DNA from: an uncultured Comamonadaceae bacterium
GTDB lineage: Bacteria; Pseudomonadota; Gammaproteobacteria; Burkholderiales; Burkholderiaceae_C
Length of the DNA: 9,923 bases
NCBI GenBank assembly: GCA_937893415.1
Contig: CALBWZ010000040.1
Location: 1 to 9,923 of the forward strand
Reading direction: 5' to 3'
The number at the start of each line of letters is the position of its first letter. Positions within the stretch are counted from its first letter, which is position 1. This document shows positions 6,106 through 9,923 of the stretch, one piece after another. The notes under the pieces are model-generated. The model was not told where the DNA came from and did not search any database. It saw only the letters and a program-made list of their open reading frames with translations. Position numbers and translations under genes: made by a program.

Positions 6106-7581
6106 ATGCTGAACACGACACTGAAGTTCTATCACCGACAAGCCATTGTTGAGCTTGACAATGTACCTGCGCACCGTACTTTGCAAGAGCTTCTACGAAA
6201 CGACTTACAGGTGCACGACACCAAAGAGGGCTGCGCCGAGGGCGACTGCGGCGCTTGTACGGTGGTACTGGGTGAGCCACAAGGCGACAAACTGGTGTTT
6301 AAAGCTGTCAACAGTTGTATCCGCTTGGCGCACTCCGTCAACGGCATGGCCGTCTTCAGCGCGGCTGACCTAGGCGCAGATCAGCCCCATCCTGTACAGA
6401 CAGCACTTAAAGAGTGCCACGCCTCACAATGCGGTTTTTGCACACCAGGGTTCACCATGAGCCTGTTCGGGCTGTACCAAAACAAAATCTGCCAAGGTCA
6501 GACCGTGACGCCACGCATGGCCCACGACCATTTGTCTGGTAATTTGTGCCGATGCACAGGCTATCGTCCTATTATTGAAGCCGCTTGCACCATGGGCAAG
6601 TTGCCAACCGTGCACTTAGACCATGTGGCCATCACAGCCCAACTGAGGCAAGCCTCAGCAACACCAACGGTTCAAACGTCGGGCGCCGGCTACCTGCGCC
6701 CTAAACACTTACAAGGTGTTCTGCAAGCGCGTATTCAATACCCGCAGGCTCAGTTGGTTGCTGGCTGTACCGATGTTGGACTGTGGGTAACCAAACACCA
6801 CCGTGAGTGGCCACACATTATTGATGTCACTCAAGCCCAGGAGTTATTGCGTCTTGAGTTCAGCGACACCCACCTCACAATTGGTGCGGCGGTCAGCTTG
6901 GAAAATGCATGGGCAGCCATCACACAAGATAGACCGCAACTGCACGCTTATTGGCACAGGTTTGCCGGCTTACCAGTACGCAACTCGGGCACGATGGGCG
7001 GGAATATTGCCAACGGCTCCCCAATTGGCGATGCCATGCCTGTTCTGATTGCCCTCAACGCGCACATCGCGTTAGCCAGTCTCAACAAGCAAGGTGATGT
7101 CACAGAACGCATCCTGCCGCTTGAGAGTCTGTACACAGGCTACAAGCAAAACTGCATGGCCACTGGCGAGGTGCTGAGCTGGATTCGCGTGGCACGCCCA
7201 ACTGCAACTGAATGGATGCAGGCCTACAAAATTTCCAAACGACAAGAAGATGACATCTCTGCTGTAGCTTTGGCCATCAGGGTAGAGATGAACACCTCCA
7301 ACAAGGTCAGCGCGGTATCCATTGGCGCAGGCGGTGTGGGCCCGGTCCCAGCTCGGGCTACCCACGCAGAGCAAGCCATGCTGGGTCAAGCATGGCAACT
7401 AGAAACCATACAAGCAGCGCAACGCGCGTTGGCCCAGCAGTTCAGCCCAATCTCAGACATGCGCGCCAGCGCCGAGTACCGTGCGCAGGTGCTGGGTAAC
7501 TTGATGCACCGGGCATGGCTACAAAGCCACCCCCCCAGCACCAACATGCACGGTGTGTTGAGCCTAGAGGACTTGGTATGA
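6106..7581 (+). CDS. xdhA: Xanthine dehydrogenase small subunit (2Fe-2S and FAD domains)
   Basis: Electron-transfer subunit of cytoplasmic xanthine dehydrogenase: electrons from the molybdenum site in XdhB pass through two 2Fe-2S clusters to FAD and then to NAD+. The 491-residue length is usual for bacterial XdhA. The plant-type ferredoxin domain (about 5-80) has Cys43, Cys48, Cys51 (EGCAEGDCGAC) and Cys71. The second cluster domain (about 88-162) has Cys109, Cys112 (QCGFCTPG) and Cys148, Cys150 (NLCRCTGYRP). The FAD-binding domain runs from about 193 to 365, with NSGTMGGNIANGSPIGDAMP at 293-312, and the CO-dehydrogenase-flavoprotein C-terminal domain from about 370 (KISKRQEDDISAVALA). All eight cluster cysteines are present. 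The ATG at 6106 gives the family-like N-terminus but has no clear ribosome-binding site. It overlaps xdhB by ATGA. Confidence 0.96.
   Translation: MLNTTLKFYHRQAIVELDNVPAHRTLQELLRNDLQVHDTKEGCAEGDCGACTVVLGEPQGDKLVFKAVNSCIRLAHSVNGMAVFSAADLGADQPHPVQTALKECHASQCGFCTPGFTMSLFGLYQNKICQGQTVTPRMAHDHLSGNLCRCTGYRPIIEAACTMGKLPTVHLDHVAITAQLRQASATPTVQTSGAGYLRPKHLQGVLQARIQYPQAQLVAGCTDVGLWVTKHHREWPHIIDVTQAQELLRLEFSDTHLTIGAAVSLENAWAAITQDRPQLHAYWHRFAGLPVRNSGTMGGNIANGSPIGDAMPVLIALNAHIALASLNKQGDVTERILPLESLYTGYKQNCMATGEVLSWIRVARPTATEWMQAYKISKRQEDDISAVALAIRVEMNTSNKVSAVSIGAGGVGPVPARATHAEQAMLGQAWQLETIQAAQRALAQQFSPISDMRASAEYRAQVLGNLMHRAWLQSHPPSTNMHGVLSLEDLV
7566..7570 (+). promoter_or_regulatory. Ribosome-binding site of xdhB
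   Basis: AGAGG inside the end of xdhA, 7 bases before the ATG at 7578. It sets the xdhB start over the in-frame ATG at 7515, whose extra 21 residues do not resemble XdhB. Confidence 0.75.
7578..7581 (+). other. ATGA start/stop overlap of xdhA and xdhB
   Basis: The xdhB start codon (7578-7580) and the xdhA stop codon (7579-7581) overlap, indicating one transcript and coupled translation, which suits an equimolar two-subunit enzyme. Confidence 0.9.
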
Positions 7582-9839
7582 GCGCTGGCTTGAAGCACCA
7601 CGACAGCGCCGCCAGCCACATAGATGGCAGCGCCCGTTATATAGATGACATCCCAGAAATTGCTGGCACTTTACACGCCGCCCCGATTTTGTCTAAGCAT
7701 GCGCATGGCTCTGTTCTAAGCCTTCACGTTGAGAAAACTTTAGCCAGCCCACATGTGCTGACCACCGTGGGGTCTAGCGATATTCCGGGTGATAAGGTGA
7801 TTGCTAGCTTTTGTCACGATGAGGCTATTTTTGCCGACAAAATCGTCTTGCACGTGGGACAAGTTATGGGCTTGGCGGTAGCCAATAGCCACAAACAAGC
7901 GCGTGTTGGCGCAAGCTTGGCAACGGCCACCATTGATGAGTTACCGGCAGTATTCAACCCGCGTGAAGCCTTGGCAACACAACAGTTTGTATTGCCCCCG
8001 GTACAGGTCGTGCGGGGCGATGTGGCGCAAGCTTTAACCCATTCACAGCACGTTTTGAGCGGCACACTGGATGTAGGTGGGCAAGAACATTTTTACTTAG
8101 AGGGCCAGGTAGCCTACGCCGTACCGCAGGACAACAACGAATGGCTTATTTACTCCAGCACGCAACATCCTGGTGAAGTTCAACACTGGGTGGCGCACGC
8201 ACTCAATATCCCCATGCATGCCGTGCGCGTCGTGTGCAGGCGTATGGGTGGTGGCTTTGGTGGCAAAGAAACCCAGGCTGGGCATGTGGCCGTATGGGCC
8301 GCAATCGCTGCAAACAAGCTCAAACGTCCAGTCAAATTGCGTTTAGACCGAGACGATGACTTTGTAATCACTGGCAAGCGCCACCCCTTTAGCTACGACT
8401 ACACAGCTGGCTTTAATGACCAGGGTGTGCTCACAGGTTTAGATGTGACACAAATTGTAGACTGCGGGCACAGCGCAGACTTGAGTGGGCCTGTAGCCGA
8501 CCGCGCCGTCTTTCACACCGACAACGCCTACTTTTTAGAACACATTCGCGTCATGTCTTACCGTTGTAAAACCAACAAACAAAGCAACACGGCGTTTAGA
8601 GGTTTTGGCGGTCCGCAGGGCATGATTGTTACAGAGCTGGTCATGGGTGAGATAGCACGCAAGCTGAACATGGATGCCTTGCAAGTTCGCTTGAACAACT
8701 TATACGGCACAACAGAGCGCAACACCACGCACTATGGCTGCACAGTTGAACACAACATACTGCACCCCCTGATCACCAGCTTGGCTGACAAATGCGACTA
8801 TGCCACCAGGCGCGCTGAGGTGTCGAGCTGGAACACAACCAACACCATCATTAAAAAGGGGCTAGCCCTCACGCCCGTCAAATTCGGTATCAGCTTTACC
8901 GCCACACAGTTCAACCAAGCGGGCGCTCTGGTGCATGTCTATACGGACGGCAGTGTTCGCGTCAGCCACGGCGGTACAGAAATGGGCCAAGGCTTGCACA
9001 CCAAAGTTGGCGCTATCGTGGCACAAACGCTGGGCATTCTCGCCACGCAGGTGGTGGTCAGCGCTACTGACACAAACAACATCCCCAATGCCAGTGCAAC
9101 AGCCGCATCTAGTGGCACCGATTTGAATGGACGCGCCGCTGAGTTAGCAGCTCAACAAGTGCGTGCCAACCTGAGCGCGTTTGTTGCACAACGCGACAAC
9201 TGCACACATCAAGAGGTGCGTTTTACAGATGGCATGGTGCACACACCAACGTCAAGCAGCAGCTTCGTCGAAGCTGTTCAACAGGCCTACAACGCACGCG
9301 TGCAACTGTGGAGCGATGGTTTTTACAAAACACCACATATTCACTACGACAAACTCACCTTGAGTGGGCAACCGTTTTACTACTTCGCCTTCGGTGCAGC
9401 CTGCACAGAAGTTGCCATTGACACACTGACTGGCGAGTCCAAAGTACTGCGCGTTGATATCTTGCAAGATGTAGGAACCTCCATACATGAAGCCATAGAC
9501 ATTGGCCAAATTGAAGGCGGCTTTGTACAAGGTATGGGCTGGCTGACAACAGAGGAGCTGGTGTGGAATGCCAAGGGCGAACTGTCAACCCATGCGCCCA
9601 GCACTTACAAAATTCCAACCGCAGGCGATGTCCCGAAACAATTCAACATTCATTTATGGCCACACGCCAACCCACAAGACAATATTCTGGGCAGCAAGGC
9701 AGTTGGTGAACCGCCGTTTATGTTGGCTATCAGTGTGTTTGAAGCTTTGCGCGACGCCGCGTCTCAAGCCACAGGACGTCAAGTTGTGTTGATGAATGCA
9801 CCCGCGACCCCGGAGCGCATTTTGGGAGCCATAGCATGA
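7578..9839 (+). CDS. xdhB: Xanthine dehydrogenase large subunit (molybdopterin-binding)
   Basis: Catalytic subunit that hydroxylates hypoxanthine to xanthine and xanthine to urate at a molybdenum cofactor. The product is 753 residues, close to the usual bacterial XdhB length. The N-terminal a/b-hammerhead domain spans about 13-120 (GSARYIDDIPEIAGTLHAA). Molybdopterin-binding segments follow: GGQEHFYLE (168-175), RRMGGGFGGKETQ (221-233), NTAFRGFGGPQGM (337-349), KFGISFT (435-441), GGTEMGQGLHTKV (465-477) and SKAVGEPPFML (706-716). Aligned by eye to bovine xanthine oxidoreductase, the active-site residues Q767, E802, R880, F914, F1009 and E1261 correspond to Q196, E231, R309, F343, F440 and E711; all are kept, which supports xanthine/hypoxanthine as substrate over aldehydes. 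The start overlaps the xdhA stop by ATGA. No xdhC follows. Confidence 0.96.
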   Translation: MSAGLKHHDSAASHIDGSARYIDDIPEIAGTLHAAPILSKHAHGSVLSLHVEKTLASPHVLTTVGSSDIPGDKVIASFCHDEAIFADKIVLHVGQVMGLAVANSHKQARVGASLATATIDELPAVFNPREALATQQFVLPPVQVVRGDVAQALTHSQHVLSGTLDVGGQEHFYLEGQVAYAVPQDNNEWLIYSSTQHPGEVQHWVAHALNIPMHAVRVVCRRMGGGFGGKETQAGHVAVWAAIAANKLKRPVKLRLDRDDDFVITGKRHPFSYDYTAGFNDQGVLTGLDVTQIVDCGHSADLSGPVADRAVFHTDNAYFLEHIRVMSYRCKTNKQSNTAFRGFGGPQGMIVTELVMGEIARKLNMDALQVRLNNLYGTTERNTTHYGCTVEHNILHPLITSLADKCDYATRRAEVSSWNTTNTIIKKGLALTPVKFGISFTATQFNQAGALVHVYTDGSVRVSHGGTEMGQGLHTKVGAIVAQTLGILATQVVVSATDTNNIPNASATAASSGTDLNGRAAELAAQQVRANLSAFVAQRDNCTHQEVRFTDGMVHTPTSSSSFVEAVQQAYNARVQLWSDGFYKTPHIHYDKLTLSGQPFYYFAFGAACTEVAIDTLTGESKVLRVDILQDVGTSIHEAIDIGQIEGGFVQGMGWLTTEELVWNAKGELSTHAPSTYKIPTAGDVPKQFNIHLWPHANPQDNILGSKAVGEPPFMLAISVFEALRDAASQATGRQVVLMNAPATPERILGAIA

Positions 9840-9853
9840 CGTCTTGCAACCGC

Positions 9854-9923
9854 TTATTGAGGGTGGACAGCTAGCACCAATATGGCTCGAAAATCGTTCA
9901 CATTGGTATGCGAAGGCCCAGTC
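9854..9923 (-). CDS. Probable glycerate 2-kinase/hydroxypyruvate reductase-like protein (MOFRL family), C-terminal end
   Basis: Only the last 22 codons and the TAA stop (complement of 9854-9856) are in the window. They read TGPSHTNVNDFRAILVL followed by AVHPQ. The TGP-x2-TNVND(F/L)R-hydrophobic ending is the signature C-terminus of the MOFRL family (TtuD-type glycerate 2-kinase, often annotated hydroxypyruvate reductase), which phosphorylates D-glycerate to 2-phosphoglycerate. The gene runs leftward and converges on xdhB with 14 bases between the two stop codons; no terminator hairpin fits in that gap. In a purine context it could handle glycerate formed from glyoxylate via tartronate semialdehyde. 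The call rests on a short segment, so the exact enzyme is uncertain. Confidence 0.68.
   Translation of the reverse strand, partial: TGPSHTNVNDFRAILVLAVHPQ

Noticed and set aside
7515..7577. Extra 21 N-terminal residues for XdhB from an ATG at 7515
   Set aside because: It overlaps the xdhA coding end in another frame; the ATG at 7578 has a ribosome-binding site and gives the usual XdhB start.
9836..9874. Tiny ORF overlapping the xdhB stop, considered as the start of xdhC
   Set aside because: It stops after 12 codons and shows no XdhC-like sequence; the convergent MOFRL-like C-terminus explains the region better.

Overview
This window looks like a purine uptake and catabolism locus from a betaproteobacterium, probably Burkholderiales. 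That placement rests on the gene order, the style of the LysR, XdhA and XdhB proteins, and the GC-balanced codon use. It is an inference, because the window contains no marker gene. The coding density is high. I see no mobile element, CRISPR array, tRNA or rRNA.

Layout: positions 1-223 (minus strand) hold the N-terminus of an adenine/adenosine deaminase. Positions 224-327 are a short non-coding stretch with two tandem hairpins, the second followed by a U-tract, which should terminate the minus-strand transcript arriving from the right. From 5031 leftward on the minus strand lies a complete nucleoside/purine-type ABC importer: a double-domain ATPase (5031-3517), permease 1 (3524-2463), permease 2 (2466-1549) and a BMP-family substrate-binding lipoprotein (1470-328). 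The first three genes overlap by 8 and 4 bases; the lipoprotein follows after a 78-base gap with a small hairpin. A LysR-type regulator (6013-5045) lies 13 bases upstream of the ATPase on the same strand, so regulator and transporter are probably one transcript.

A 92-base divergent intergenic region (6014-6105) separates lysR from xdhA (6106-7581), which overlaps xdhB (7578-9839) by 4 bases (ATGA). These encode the 2Fe-2S/FAD and molybdopterin subunits of a bacterial xanthine dehydrogenase. A 16-base imperfect palindrome of LysR-box type (ATAC-N8-GTAT) overlaps the lysR start codon and is the best operator candidate. The right edge (9854-9923, minus) carries the last 22 codons of what looks like a MOFRL-family glycerate 2-kinase, convergent with xdhB.

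Working model: the ABC system imports purine bases or nucleosides, the deaminase converts adenine or adenosine to hypoxanthine or inosine, XdhAB oxidises hypoxanthine/xanthine to urate, and the LysR protein senses a pathway compound and controls both arms. The glycerate kinase would fit the fate of glyoxylate released by ureide breakdown. I found no strong sign of a previously undescribed system; the notable points are regulatory architecture and the absence of xdhC immediately after xdhB.
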